Under the pieces are notes generated by a model that was not told where the DNA came from, ran no database searches, and saw nothing but the letters and a program-made list of their open reading frames with translations. DNA of 64,000 bases from Sambucus nigra (lineage: Eukaryota > Streptophyta > Magnoliopsida > Dipsacales > Adoxaceae): contig OX422218.1 in assembly GCA_949130495.1 (NCBI GenBank), forward strand, positions 41,548,651 to 41,612,650, in the 5' to 3' direction. Below are positions 24,376 to 36,010 of this stretch, piece by piece. The translations under genes were made by a program, and so were the position numbers. Position 1 is the first letter of the stretch. Each line of letters begins with the position of its first letter.

Positions 24376-27300
24376 ATTCTCCCCCTGTTAGGAAATTTCG
24401 TCCTCGAAATTGACATACCTTGGTTGTCCGAATCAAACAAATAGGGATAACGCATTTTCATGCTATCCTCACTCTCCCATGTAGCTTCTTCCATGGAATG
24501 CCTTCTCCACACAACTTTCACAAGTGGGTTCACCTTTGATCTTAATATTTGTTCTTTCCTATCAACGATAGCAAGCGGTTCTTCAACGTAGCTCAAATCT
24601 TCCTTCAACTCAATAGGTTGTTCTACCAATACATGTGAAGGGTCTGCTACATACTTTCTTAACATAGAAACATGGAAAACATCATGTAACCGAGATAATT
24701 CTGGTGGTAACGCTAACTTGTAGGCAACCATCCCGACTTTCTCAAGGATTTCATAAGGTCCAATGTAGCGTGGACTTAATTTCCCTTTCTTTCCAAACCT
24801 CATAACTCCTTTCCATGGCGATATTCGAAGAAACACATAATCCCCTTTCTGGAATTCCAAATCTTTTCGTCGTTTATCCGCATAACTTTTCTGTCTGCTT
24901 TGAGCTGTTCTCATTCTATCTTGAATAATCTTCACTTTTTCAGTGGTGACTTCAATCAATTCTGGACCCTCTATCTTCCTTTCACCAACTTCACCCCAAC
25001 ATATTGGTGTACGACATCGTCTACCGTACAATGCTTCATATGGAGCCATACCAATAGTAGACTGAAAACTATTGTTATATGCAAATTCTATCAAAGGCAA
25101 ATATTCATCCCAATTACCTTTGAAATCAAGCACACAAGCTCTAAGCATATCTTCCAAAATCTGTATTGTCCTTTCAGACTGCCCATCTGTCTGGGGATGA
25201 AAAGCCGTACTAAACTTCAAGTTAGTACCCATAGCATACTGCAAGCTATCCCAAAATTTGGATGTAAAAGTAGGGTCTCTATCTGAAACAATAGATACTG
25301 GTGCTCCATGCAACCGAATAATTTCATTAACATACAATCTAGCATACCTATCAACTGTATACGTAGTCTTGACTGCTAGAAAGTGAGCGGACTTTGTCAA
25401 TCTATCCACCACTACCCAAATCGAATCTGACCCCTTCTGAGATCGAGGAAGCCCAACCACAAAATCCATTGTTACATGATCCCATTTCCATTCCGGTATC
25501 GGCAATGGCTGAAGCAGACCAGTAGGTTTCTGATGCTCCACTTTCACTTGTTGACATATAAGGCATCTAGCAACAAAATCAGCTATTTCCTTCTTCATAT
25601 TATTCCACCAATAATGTTCCTTTAAATCCCTATACATTTTAGTGCTACCAGGATGCATAGTATAAATGGAATTATGAGCCTCATCTAAAATTTCCTCTTT
25701 CAATCCGCACACATTAGGCACACACAACCGATGCTTATATAATAAAGTGCCATCATTCACAATACAAAAATCTTCAGACTTACCATCTCGGATATCTTGT
25801 CGTTTCTTCTCAAGGAAAGGATCTTGACTTTGCAAATCATGAATACGGGTAGCTAACAAAGGCCTCACGCTTACATGAGCAAAGAATCTGTCCCCATCCA
25901 CTAGTTGCAATTCCACTCCCATCAATCTCAACTCCATAATATGAGCAACTCTAGCACATCGAATACACGATAACCTGCCTGAAGCCTTTCTACTCAAAGC
26001 GTCTGCAACTACATTTGCCTTTCCTGGGTGGTAGTGAATTGTACAATCATAATCTTTAATTAACTCCATCCACCGCCTCTGCCTCAAATTAAACTCCTTC
26101 TGAGTAAATAAATACTTAAGGCTTTGATGGTCAGTAAAAATTTCACATACCTCACCATATAGATAATGACGCCATAATTTCAAAGCAAACACAATAGCAG
26201 CAAGTTCCAAATCGTGTGTAGGATAATTACGTTCATGTGTACGTAACTGCCTAGAAGCATAAGCAATAACTTTACCATGCTGCATAAAAACACAACCCAA
26301 CCCCTGGTGTGAAGCATCTGTATAAATAACAAAACCATCTCCACCATGCGGAATAGTAAGAACAGGTGCAGTTACCAACCTCTTTTTCAATTCATCAAAA
26401 CTATTTTCGCAATCAGAATTCCATTCAAACTTAACATCTTTCCGGGTTAGTTTAGTCATTGGTAAGGCAATCGAAGAAAATCCCTTAATAAACCTTCTAT
26501 AATACCCAGCTAAACCCAGAAAACTCCTCACCTCAGTCACATTATTGGGCCTCTCCCATTTTACAATAGCCTCTACCTTTTTAGGATCAACACATATACC
26601 ATTTCCCGAAACAACATGGCCTAAAAATGCAACTTGTGATAGCCAAAATTCACACTTGCTAAACTTGGCATACAACTTCTTATCTTTCAACAGATTCAAA
26701 ATAGTTGTGAGATGCTTTTCATGTTCAACCATATCATGGGAATAAATCAGAATATCATCAATAAAAACTATCACAAATGAATCAACAAAAGGATGAAGTA
26801 CCCGGTTCATAAGATCCATAAATACAGCTGGAGCATTAGTCACCCCAAAAGGCATCACCAGAAATTCAAAATGACCATACCGAGTACGAAAAGCAGTTTT
26901 AGAAATATCACTTTCCTTCACCCTCACCTGATGATAACCCGATCGCAAGTCTATCTTTGAAAACACTTTAGCACCCTGCAACTGATCAAACAAATCATCT
27001 ATACGAGGTAAAGGATACTTGATCTTAATTGTAGCTTTATTCAGTTGCCTATAATCAATACACAAACGCATGGTACCATCTTTCTTTTTCACAAATAAAA
27101 CTGGCGCACCCCATGGAGATACACTAGGTTGTATGAACCCCCTATCAAGTAAATCTTGCAATTGAATCTTGAGTTCTTTCAACTCAGCAGGTGCCATTCT
27201 ATACGGTGCCATAGAAATAGGGGTTGTCCCTGGTGCTAATTCAATACTAAATTCAACTTCTCTTTCTGGAGGTAACCCTGGCAACTCACTAGGAAACACT

Positions 27301-29087
27301 TCAGGAAAATCCCGTACAATAGGAACATCGACTAATTGTAAAGCCCCCTTCCTAGTGTCAAGAACATATGCAATAAAACCCTCACAACCCTTACTCAATA
27401 ATTTCCTCGTCTGAATAGCAGAAATGATGCAACTGGGAACAATTTTCCTTTCCCCCACAAATTTAAATTCAGGCTCACCAGGCATATTAAAAACAACTTC
27501 CTTACGGAAACAATCCATGGATGCATGATATTTGGATAGCCAATCCATTCCCAGAATTATATCAAAATCAGAAATATCCAATGGAAGTAGATCTATAACT
27601 GTATCTCTAGACCCCACAGTCAAAACACAATCATGAAAAACATATTCAGTTACAACCATATCCCCCATAGGCATATAAATACCCAACCCCACATCTAAAC
27701 GAGCACACGGTATATTCAAGTATATGGCAAAAGCATAGGACACAAAAGAATGTGTGGAACCAGGATCAACCAAAACATAAGCACTTCTATCACTAACAGA
27801 AAGTGTACCTGTCACCACATCTGGAGTAATCTGAGCTTCTTTCATTGTAAAAACTCGTCCACCTGGCCTGGAACTACTAGCTTGTCCTTTGCCCATACTT
27901 TTCACTGCACTGCCCGGAGATAACATTCTGCTTGCTACTTCACTATGTGCTGCTGGAGTCTCTGCCAATTGCGGACAATTCTTCTTAATATGCCCCACTT
28001 GATGACAATGGTAGCATTCCAATTCCTTAAGCTTAGGACACTCAGATTTATAATGCCCTTCCTCTTTACAAAAGAAACATGTAACAACTCTTGTCGGTGC
28101 CTCACCCTTTCCTGACCTCCTAACCAAACTAGAAGATTCTCCACCCCTAGTATCTCTGCCAAATCTCCCCAGACCTCTACCACTATCTCCACCACCTCTC
28201 TGAAATTTATGAGGTTCCATCTTAACACTTCCACCCTTACCTTCCTTAAAGTGAGATGCGTCGAATCTACTCTTTTTAAAACTCTCTCTACTTGCCACCC
28301 CTTGGTTCATTTGCCTTTCTGCTATCGTGGCTTTGTTTACCAGAGAAGCATAATCTTCTAACTCATAAGTGGCCACTCTATTTTGAATAGGCCAAATCAG
28401 TCCATCTTGAAATTTACTACATTTATCTTCTTCCTCCTGCACATACTTAGTAGCAAATCTAGACAAAGCAGTAAATTTAGCATCATACTCCCTCACAGAC
28501 ATGTTCCCTTGGGTTAAATTTATAAACTCCCTCAGCTTCTCCCTCCTATAGACCTTAGGGAAATACTTAACATACAAAGCTTTAATAAATTCAGCCCAAG
28601 TAATGACATCAGTACCTTCCATCCTTGGAACCAAATGGTTGCTGGCTTCCCACCAATACTTCGCCTCTCCTTTGAGCTTAAACACAGCTAGATTCACTTT
28701 CTGGTTATCTGGAACCTTCATAACTGCAAAGATAGTTTCTAGATCCCTGACCCACATCTCAGCTTCTGTAGGTTCCACCGACCCTGAATATTCTGGAGGA
28801 TTCAACTTCAAAAACTTCTCATGCATGGAATCCTTCATTTCCTTCCTTGCCTCTTTTTCAATCCTCGCCACAATCTTTGATTCTAGATATCTAGCCTGTT
28901 GTTCTGCCATTTGCGCCATATTTCTTTCTTGTTGCTCTGCCATCCTCATCATTTCTTGTGCTATTATTTGCATCTCTGTAGGCTGTTCTTGCTCTCTATC
29001 CCTCCCAGCAACACTTTGCTCTACTTCAACATTATCTGTACGAGAAGCTACTCCCTCTTCTCTAGGTTGTCCATTCCCAGGTTCCAT
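24357..29087 (-). CDS. gag-pol polyprotein of Tekay-1, 1,576 codons, intact
   Basis: A single open frame encodes all proteins for retrotransposition. The start is taken at 29,087 ([12 protein letters not shown]), since a Met 13 codons upstream lies in a leader-like stretch. From that start: capsid about 95-235, two CCHC zinc knuckles at about 337-372 ([14 protein letters not shown] and [14 protein letters not shown]), protease near 441 (VDPGSTHSF), reverse transcriptase about 640-800 with FIDD at 775-778, RNase H from about 920 (YTDAS, FTDH), integrase zinc finger about 1,138-1,178, integrase core with D1208, D1269 and E1305 in D,D(35)E spacing, a GPY-type module near 1,443, and a chromodomain about 1,500-1,552. 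The chromodomain marks the chromovirus branch and directs insertion to heterochromatin. No stop or frameshift was seen. The frame ends inside the 3' LTR. Confidence 0.95.
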   Translation of the reverse strand: MEPGNGQPREEGVASRTDNVEVEQSVAGRDREQEQPTEMQIIAQEMMRMAEQQERNMAQMAEQQARYLESKIVARIEKEARKEMKDSMHEKFLKLNPPEYSGSVEPTEAEMWVRDLETIFAVMKVPDNQKVNLAVFKLKGEAKYWWEASNHLVPRMEGTDVITWAEFIKALYVKYFPKVYRREKLREFINLTQGNMSVREYDAKFTALSRFATKYVQEEEDKCSKFQDGLIWPIQNRVATYELEDYASLVNKATIAERQMNQGVASRESFKKSRFDASHFKEGKGGSVKMEPHKFQRGGGDSGRGLGRFGRDTRGGESSSLVRRSGKGEAPTRVVTCFFCKEEGHYKSECPKLKELECYHCHQVGHIKKNCPQLAETPAAHSEVASRMLSPGSAVKSMGKGQASSSRPGGRVFTMKEAQITPDVVTGTLSVSDRSAYVLVDPGSTHSFVSYAFAIYLNIPCARLDVGLGIYMPMGDMVVTEYVFHDCVLTVGSRDTVIDLLPLDISDFDIILGMDWLSKYHASMDCFRKEVVFNMPGEPEFKFVGERKIVPSCIISAIQTRKLLSKGCEGFIAYVLDTRKGALQLVDVPIVRDFPEVFPSELPGLPPEREVEFSIELAPGTTPISMAPYRMAPAELKELKIQLQDLLDRGFIQPSVSPWGAPVLFVKKKDGTMRLCIDYRQLNKATIKIKYPLPRIDDLFDQLQGAKVFSKIDLRSGYHQVRVKESDISKTAFRTRYGHFEFLVMPFGVTNAPAVFMDLMNRVLHPFVDSFVIVFIDDILIYSHDMVEHEKHLTTILNLLKDKKLYAKFSKCEFWLSQVAFLGHVVSGNGICVDPKKVEAIVKWERPNNVTEVRSFLGLAGYYRRFIKGFSSIALPMTKLTRKDVKFEWNSDCENSFDELKKRLVTAPVLTIPHGGDGFVIYTDASHQGLGCVFMQHGKVIAYASRQLRTHERNYPTHDLELAAIVFALKLWRHYLYGEVCEIFTDHQSLKYLFTQKEFNLRQRRWMELIKDYDCTIHYHPGKANVVADALSRKASGRLSCIRCARVAHIMELRLMGVELQLVDGDRFFAHVSVRPLLATRIHDLQSQDPFLEKKRQDIRDGKSEDFCIVNDGTLLYKHRLCVPNVCGLKEEILDEAHNSIYTMHPGSTKMYRDLKEHYWWNNMKKEIADFVARCLICQQVKVEHQKPTGLLQPLPIPEWKWDHVTMDFVVGLPRSQKGSDSIWVVVDRLTKSAHFLAVKTTYTVDRYARLYVNEIIRLHGAPVSIVSDRDPTFTSKFWDSLQYAMGTNLKFSTAFHPQTDGQSERTIQILEDMLRACVLDFKGNWDEYLPLIEFAYNNSFQSTIGMAPYEALYGRRCRTPICWGEVGERKIEGPELIEVTTEKVKIIQDRMRTAQSRQKSYADKRRKDLEFQKGDYVFLRISPWKGVMRFGKKGKLSPRYIGPYEILEKVGMVAYKLALPPELSRLHDVFHVSMLRKYVADPSHVLVEQPIELKEDLSYVEEPLAIVDRKEQILRSKVNPLVKVVWRRHSMEEATWESEDSMKMRYPYLFDSDNQGMSISRTKFPNRGRIVTTRI
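24376..24392 (-). other. polypurine tract of Tekay-1
   Basis: The minus strand reads CCTAACAGGGGGAGAAT directly before the 3' LTR start TGTGACAACCC. Confidence 0.85.
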
Positions 29088-29237
29088 CTGGAATAATCTG
29101 TAATACAACAAAGTTCTAACAACCAATATAAATAGTTTATAATACTAAACTATTGGTTAGTACATAAACAATTCGTAAATATCAAATCAACTCAATACTG
29201 CCATCTAACCGTCACACACGTCCAGAATTTATAACCA

Positions 29238-29250
29238 CGCTCTGATACCA
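29238..29250 (-). other. primer-binding site of Tekay-1
   Basis: The minus strand reads TGGTATCAGAGCG, the usual complement of plant initiator methionine tRNA, five bases after the 5' LTR end. Confidence 0.9.
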
Positions 29251-29255
29251 CTAAT

Positions 29256-31423
29256 TGTCACACCCCAAACCAAATATCCATACTAATCATTTATTATTAG
29301 AATAATTAAATCATAATCTAGAGCCCATTGGAAATATAATTCATCTATCCATATTTTACTGTATAATGCGCATAATCAACATAATATTATTATTGTGCCA
29401 TAACGAAATCAATATCAGAGTCATAATTTAAGCGGACATACAATACTATGATTAACTACGATAAAATTTCACAATCATCAACTCAATCCATACTAACGCA
29501 AAATATACAATGTGTGAGTAAATTAAAATCTTCAGTGTGACAATGATAAAATCCCGACATTTAAACCCCGGCTCCTTCCAACGGTGCAACTCTCAAAGTT
29601 ACCGGTCATATGGTATTCTAGTTGGCAGCATAGAAACCTGAAATTGTTAAAATATAACTGTAAGCATTAAGCTTAGTGAGGTACTCCTTCCCTACAATGT
29701 AATAACAATTCTATATAGAATAAGTGGATATAAAATCCGAACAATCCTGCCCATTGGCAATAACAAATCCTGGAACATAAGTTCCAACAAATCATTGGAT
29801 CTTTGTGCAATTCCAATCCTGGATCATAAGACCCAACCAATCCTGGATATTTTAATATCCAAACAAATCCTGAATACCGAAGTATTCAAACAAATCCGCT
29901 CTTAGAGCTATATTCATATTTATATATGAAACAAATCATAAGTACACTCACCTTGACAGTTTAACTGGATTTTCCCTTGCCTTTATCCTGTACTTGTTCA
30001 ATCAGCTCTTCTTCCCTTCCTATCATTCTCACAATATTAGTATCATCATAAGAATATTAATAGTCCAAAGAATAACTTCAATCATAACTCAATTCATAAG
30101 CATCATATTATTCAATTCAAATCATTCATTAAAATGAAGTCCCATCTAGACTCAGGTTCTGATATCTAACATATTCAAATTACAGCCCAAACCCTTTTTA
30201 ATTATTCTTTGTAATCCAATCCTTATTATATCATGTTTCCAAAACAAAAGACGGCGCATCATTCCGAGTTTCCTAGAGCAAAATAAGCCTATTTCTTCAC
30301 TACATAGCAAATCTGCCCTATAGGCTCTTTTATCGTTCATTCAACTTCCAGGAATTTTCATGATTTTTCTACATCATAAATTTCTATGATCTTTCACCCA
30401 ACATCAGTAAACACATTGAAAAATATAAGATTAAAGTTTCATAATTTTTAAGGTTCGTTTGCTATGTCAAGCAAAACACCGAACACACGGCGGGCATATT
30501 TTCACCCTTAGGGCAGATTTCTTACCCGAACTTCAAACCCTCACCAAGGACTCATTTGTTGGTATTTTCACATGATTTTCGGATATGTCATACATATATG
30601 AGTCCAGGTTAATATCCAATTGGAATCAATCGATTCCAGTAACTATACAAAAATATATGGAAGTTTGAATAAACAAAGTTTCTAAACAAAGCAATCTTAG
30701 GGTTTTGTACATTCAACTTAACTTAAACTTGCATATATCCATACATATGCACCCAAACATGAAAGTTCAATAAAAATCAAGGATTTATATCATATAAATC
30801 GTAAATGAAAGAAAAAATAGCAAGATTCATGGTTGGAATTACCTTAGGGGCTTTTTCGTAATTTTCTATGAATTTTCTTCAATTTTCTCCTCACTTTTTC
30901 TTCCTAACTTCCAACTTCTCTTTCCTTAGGCTTAAAATCTCTCATGGCTGCATTTTGGCTGAATAAAGAGGTAATTCTAAGGGTTTGAGGTCGGCCAAAG
31001 CCACCACCCTTCCCAACCAATGAGAATAAAACATTTGTTGCCATATAAAGACAAAATACTACTTAACGGATGGACTACTTTGCCCTTGTTTCGTAATTTT
31101 GGTATAACTTCTCACTCGAACCTCCGTTTCATTCACCGTTTGTTGTGTTACAACCATAACTCACTTGTCTACAATTATGTAGTTTTCACCTCAAGTCAAT
31201 TGTTATGTCATAAAGGTCAAAACTAGCCTTAAACATGGACATTCCTACCGAAACCTTCAAAATTTTGTATTTGTAACTAATTCGACATTTCATGCTTTTT
31301 GGAGGTAGGATTAGACTAAACATAATAAATTAACATCACATATATTAATAACACACTAATCATATCACACAAGCTAGGCATGATTTACATATAATTAATC
31401 ATAATTATATTCGGGTTGTCACA
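29256..31423 (-). mobile_element. 5' LTR of Tekay-1
   Basis: Same 2,168 bp as the 3' LTR with two visible differences. The second (G at 29,898 against T at 22,850) falls in the seventh hairpin, where this copy has a four-pair stem GCTC/GAGC and the other only three pairs. Confidence 0.95.
29749..29930 (-). repeat. hairpin array in the Tekay-1 LTR (copy in the 5' LTR)
   Basis: Equivalent to 22,701-22,882 at an offset of 7,048. On the sense strand it lies about 1,490-1,675 bases into the 2,168-base LTR. It would therefore probably be in the transcript if transcription starts in the first two thirds of the LTR, a start site I could not fix. Confidence 0.85.
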
Positions 31424-31428
31424 CTAAG

Positions 31429-33072
31429 ATATTCAAGGGGAGTTTTGATGATTTCTTCCAAGATGATAGTGAGCCCGAGCAAGTGACAGGTCATCATCCC
31501 AGGAATATGTTGAAGGCAATGGGTGGTAAATGTTGAAGTAAAGCGGACAAATAACTGCTCGATCAGTAAGCGGGGACCCTCCGTCAAAATGTAAGTGAAA
31601 ATGGCCAAAGTTTGCCTCACAAAAAACTTGGGGGCTACGTCAGGAGTATGCACACTAAAAACACTGTCGCTTGCAGAAGGACGCTGAGTATGAGAGCTGT
31701 TATCACTTGCCTGAACTTGAGGAGCAACCCCTTTGGGCACATCACCAACCCGAGGGGCCACCTCTTGACCCCTTGGGGTAGGGGGCCCTCCCAAATAAGC
31801 GACTCGGACTAAGGTCCTCACTTGCACCATTTCCTGAGAAATAGATCCAACATCAGGTCCACGTGTCACAAGTTGGTCGACCTCCACCTGAAATACAAAA
31901 ACAATAGTTTCATAAAGAAAATGAGGAAAGCATACAGAAAGTATCTTTCAAGTATGGGCGATTATGCCAATAAGACTTGGCCCACCTGACCCTCGGTTAT
32001 GGGAGATTATGCCAATAAGACTTTACCCGTCATACCCTCAATTATGGGAGAGTACGCCAATAATACTTGGCCCACCTACCTCCCGGTTATAGGAGATTAT
32101 GCCAATAATACTTGGCCCGTTTGACCCTAGGTTATGGGAGATTATATCAATAAGGCTTGGCCCACCCGACCCTCAGTTATGGGAGATTTCTATAGCCCAA
32201 TATTACTTGGTAAAATTAACAAGTTTACATGCAGAAGATAGATGGAAGAAAAAATACCTCTGGAAGTTTCTCATCGGCAAACTCGCGAGTGGCCATTTCT
32301 ATTACGTCTTCCTCCTCAATCGGATCAGGATCCACCAAAGGATGTTGACCTTAGGGGGAAATCACATCCCCCCTATTTCATCAACCCGCTCCTTCTCGTC
32401 CTCTCCTTGACCTACCCCAGCAAGATCGGCACCTTCCTTGTTTGGGTTGGAAGGCCCGAACACATATACAAGAATTTGGTCATTCAAGGAAAGGGGAGAT
32501 GACGGAGAAGTCTGAACAAGTACGGGAGCCTGCAAGATAGAAGTTAGAAGTTAGAATAACAAGTTGAAAGAGCAACAACAACTTAAACAAGTAAGGAAAA
32601 TAAATCTACCACGGGCTATGAAGAAATAGGCATAGGGGACTTGGGTATATCCTCTACAGCTCTCACATTAGGAACATCCTTCTTAAGACAAGCCTTCTCG
32701 CACAAAAAAGAGGGATCAGGGGAATAGTCGCTACTAGACTCGGACGAAGAATCAGATATAACTTACCCTAGGAGGAAATGGGGAATTCCCTGTGAAGTAG
32801 TAGGGGCAGCTCCCTCAAAAGGATGATCATCTCCAACATCATCGTGCGTATCACCTCGCACATCAACCTGAAAAAGGAACAAAGGTATGTTCAGAATAGG
32901 ATTTAGTTATTAGAACAAAAATAAAATACAAAGAGAAATGTTCAGAGCAAGAGGGATCGAGGGGCTTACTTCTTTTTCCAACACATCTTCCAGAACCTCA
33001 TAATCTTACGGAGGCGAGGAGGGTTTAGAAGGAGAAACCATTCTACTCAACCTAAACCTCTGAACCAACGAA
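31429..33072 (-). pseudogene. antisense PMD gene, middle part with three introns
   Basis: Read on the minus strand. The first exon's tail ends at 32,970 (VLEDVLEKE) before a GTAAGC donor. Intron 1 is 32,969-32,868 (acceptor TTTTTCAG). Exon 2 is 32,867-32,610, acidic and serine-rich. Intron 2 is 32,609-32,530 (GTAGAT...CTTGCAG). Exon 3 is 32,529-32,258 (ends REFADEKLPE). Intron 3 is 32,257-31,888 (GTATTT...ATTTCAG) and holds a 45-bp tandem array. Exon 4 runs from 31,887 (VEVDQLVTRG) to the Tekay-1 target site. The frame is kept from exon 3 to exon 4. The role of the linker is unknown. A few in-frame stops and one frame change in exon 3 show decay. Boundaries are inferred from splice signals and frame only. 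Confidence 0.65.
31953..32210. repeat. 45-bp minisatellite, five full units plus a partial, in an intron
   Basis: Units start at 31,953, 31,998, 32,043, 32,088 and 32,133, with a broken sixth from 32,178. Each begins TATGGGAGATTATGCCAATA and ends in a C-rich CCCACCTGACCCTCGGT-like part. They differ by about 10-25%. The array lies within intron 3 of the antisense gene, that is in the region between pol and the 3' LTR of Tat-B, where Tat elements are known to form tandem repeats. Confidence 0.9.
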
Positions 33073-33115
33073 GTTACTGTAACACCCCGTAATTATGCTT
33101 AATTAGGAAAATACG

Positions 33116-33368
33116 TTTATTTAAATTATGTGAGTAGAGTAATTTAATGTGAGTTTTATTTAAATTACGTGAGTAGAGTAATTTAATATGATTAAATACG
33201 TTTTATTTAAATTACGTGAGTAGAGTAATTTAATGTGAGTTTTATTTAAATTACGTGAGTAGAGTAATATAATATGATTAAATACGTTTTATTTAAATTA
33301 CGTGAGTAGAGTAATTTAATATGATTAATTACATTTTATTTAAATTACGTGAGAAGAGGAATTTAATG
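33116..33368. repeat. tandem repeat near the start of the Tekay-2 LTR
   Basis: Six units, each holding TTTATTTAAATTACGTGAGT followed by AGAGTAATTTAAT, with alternating spacing of about 38 and 46 bp. The same array is at about 40,886-41,130 in the other LTR. Units within an LTR resemble each other closely. Confidence 0.85.
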
Positions 33369-34375
33369 AAATATAATGTTAATAAAGATGAATATGACGA
33401 GTAAAAAGTTACTAAATGTGAGTAGTAAAGTTTTAATGTTGATAGGTACGGTCTAGTGACTATATGGATGTACCGGAGTTATCTCAACCGAGTGTCGCAC
33501 ATAGGACAAAAATTCAGGATGAGAGTAGAAAGATATTTAAGAGACTCAAACGATAATTTAGAGTCCACAGTTGATTCTGAAAGGATCAAATTAGTCAAAA
33601 TAGTGTACCCGGGGGTACTAGTTGAGTGTCGGGTCATTTTCGGGCTAAACCGGGACCATTCGGGGCCATTTTGGTCACTTTACAATTGTGGGTAAGTAGA
33701 CCTACGAAATTTGAAACCCTAGATCAGATTATAAGAGTGGAGGCTAGGGTTAGAAAGAACCAAAATACACCATAACCATTAGAGAAGAGAGTGAGACAAT
33801 TTCCGAAGGCAAAAGAAGGAAGGAAGGAAAATTCTAAGGAAATTTCACCATAAAGTTGTTGGGAAGGAGGATTGAAGGATCAAAATCATCAACCATCATC
33901 AACAACCATGAAATCAGACCCTACAAATCATAAGGCAAGTGGTTATTTGTAAAATAATTGAGTTATAATACCCATAATTAAGCTTTAGGAAGAACATGAT
34001 TTTTATGATATTCTTGGGAACAAACAATTGATTATGATCCATGATTGATAAGGATTTTCATGTAGGACGTTTTGGGTTACCAAGTATGTTTATATCATAG
34101 AAAACTAGATGAAAAATTCGTAAGAAAATCTGGAAGTTGGATGAAAGATATAAAGAATGCATTTTTAGGGTTCTTGAATATTAGAGAGATTTTAAGTTAA
34201 TTTGGCCATGATTTATAATGATTTTGTTGTTTTAAATCGTTTGTAATCATCCAAGAACATGTATGAATGATTAGAAATTGTTGGTTGTGAATATGGTGGA
34301 TTATCATGAAAGATAGAGAAATAAAAATGGTGAAACCTGTAGGAAGAAGATGAACCTGGTCTGTCACTGCTTAAT

Positions 34376-34452
34376 CAATTGATCGACCCTTGAATGTCGA
34401 TCGATCGAGCAGTCGATCGATCGACCATATCCCCTCGATCGATCGACTCTGG
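34376..34452. repeat. GATCGATCGAC cluster in the Tekay-2 5' LTR
   Basis: Four copies or near-copies of TCGATCGATCGAC-like palindromes. The 3' LTR (42,132-42,172) keeps only two, separated by the same ATATCCCC spacer, so the cluster has expanded or contracted since insertion. Confidence 0.85.
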
Positions 34453-34927
34453 CTGGATTTAGAGAATTTTGTGAATAAATTTCTTTAATTACCGTTGCTT
34501 AATGGGAACCTTAGAAATGATATTTTACCTATGAGGGGAGTTTATAATTACAAGTAGGTGTATCATTAGGTTTCTCCACAAATGATTGAGTGGAAATTTT
34601 GGAGAAATGGATTGACGAAAGAACGATCGGTTTAGCCTTATGTTGAGATTATTAGAAATTAAATTACGGAAAGAGTGAGATTAAATTCTGGAAAGAAAAT
34701 ACGAGTAGGTTAAAATTAACTTAACTACTGAATTAAAGGAGGGGTAACTAGGGCCCTTAGAGTTGCGTGAACACTCGAATAAATACAATAGTGAAATAAA
34801 TTGTAATTTATAAGTACGGTGAATATAAGTAAAATATATTACGTATGGGTATGATTTGTTAGGTTGGGTGTGTACCTACTAAATTATATAAAAAGTTTGG
34901 GTTAAGAGAATATTACCTAAATTAATT

Positions 34928-35138
34928 ATGTTAGGGTCGATTAGACATTCCGAACTAACATAAAATTATTAAATATTTGGCGTTGATGAAAAATGCTGAA
35001 CCGAACTTTTATCTGGTGTCGCGATGAAAGAGTCCCGAACCAGAATATGTGTATATATTTATATTTTTAAATTGTTGGGGTCGATGGATCATTTCGAACC
35101 AACCTTCACTTGGGGTCGATGAATTATTCCGAACCAAG
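34928..35138 (+). repeat. five-hairpin array with constant loop, Tekay-2 5' LTR
   Basis: Five units share a loop of the form GGTCGATG-N-TTCCGAA of about 20 bases, but are closed by different self-complementary stems: ATGTTAG/CTAACAT (34,928-34,961), TTTGG/CCGAA with one G-U pair (about 34,976-35,005), TCTGG/CCAGA (35,012-35,044), GTTGG/CCAAC (35,074-35,103) and CTTGG/CCAAG (35,109-35,138). An inner TCG/CGA pairing is possible in the loops. Constant loop with covarying stems is the mark of a conserved RNA fold. Confidence 0.85.
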
Positions 35139-36010
35139 AGTCCTTTATGTGTAATAAAAGGATATGTTAGTGGTAACTAATATTAAATACATTGTTGTTT
35201 GATAAAATGTATTCTATGGGTATACTCTACTAATTTAGAATAGTAGACAATGAAATGAAATGTAAATATCCTAGTAATAATTTATAGCGTGATGTAATTA
35301 TTACAAGAATAAGAGAAACGAACAGTAAATAAGTTAACTACGGCTATGGGTAGTATAACTAGGTAGACTAAGTATCCTCTATAGTTACGTACTATGTAAG
35401 AGAGGTGAGGAAGCTCAAGGGAGTGTGCGAAACCTTAATATGTGTAATCAATAACTTAATTGTGATAACTGCTTGCAAAATATTTTCAAATGTTTTGAGT
35501 ACTAACTCTTGCTATGTAAAATTTTAAAAACCTTTTAGGTGCCCAGCCACAGGGACACCCATCATGATTTCATTCCAGAGATTTGGGAGCTGCAGCACGT
35601 GCGGATGTTGCAGGAATTGTTTAGACGTTTCCTCTTTTTTTTTCAGTTCTAGTGTAGGATGTCAGCTATAATATTCTTAGTTGGGACTTGTTGTTCCACC
35701 TTTACTATTACAGTTTATTCTAGTTATGGATTTGTAGTTGTCTTTTATTGGTCGTGGTTTTCGGCAAGACTTTACCTGCTTTCAGAGTATTTTTACAAAC
35801 TGCTTATTTATTTCTAGAATTTTGTAATGTGGTTGTATGGTTAGTTTTCTGTTTAAGAAGGATAAAATTTGGCAACCGTTTAATTTCATTTAGGTGGTTA
35901 GTATATTAAAAGGCGTTCGACAGTGATGCCAAGAATGAACCATTCAGAAACCTATTTAAATTAAAATAAGGCTTGATCACCCAATGTTTAATTTGGCGGG
36001 GTGTCACAGA

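Larger units (their letters stand above)
22208..31423 (-). mobile_element. intact Tekay/Del-type chromovirus, Tekay-1
   Basis: This is a complete 9,216-bp LTR retrotransposon on the minus strand. Both LTRs are 2,168 bp (22,208-24,375 and 29,256-31,423) and the target duplication CTAAG (22,203-22,207 and 31,424-31,428) is exact. It has a primer-binding site for initiator methionine tRNA, one unbroken gag-pol frame and a polypurine tract. Comparing the LTRs by eye I found two differences (22,822/29,870 and 22,850/29,898), so it is very young. It sits in an exon of the antisense PMD gene of Tat-B. The clade follows from the C-terminal chromodomain and the polyprotein sequence. Confidence 0.95.
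33078..36008 (+). mobile_element. 5' LTR of Tekay-2
   Basis: Starts TGTAACACCCCG and ends GGGGTGTCACA. It contains a sixfold AT-rich tandem repeat (33,116-33,368), a GATCGATCGAC cluster (34,376-34,452) and a five-hairpin array (34,928-35,138). Confidence 0.95.

Noticed and set aside
28603..29103. 166-codon plus-strand open frame
   Set aside because: It is the reverse-strand shadow of the Tekay-1 gag, with no coding features of its own.
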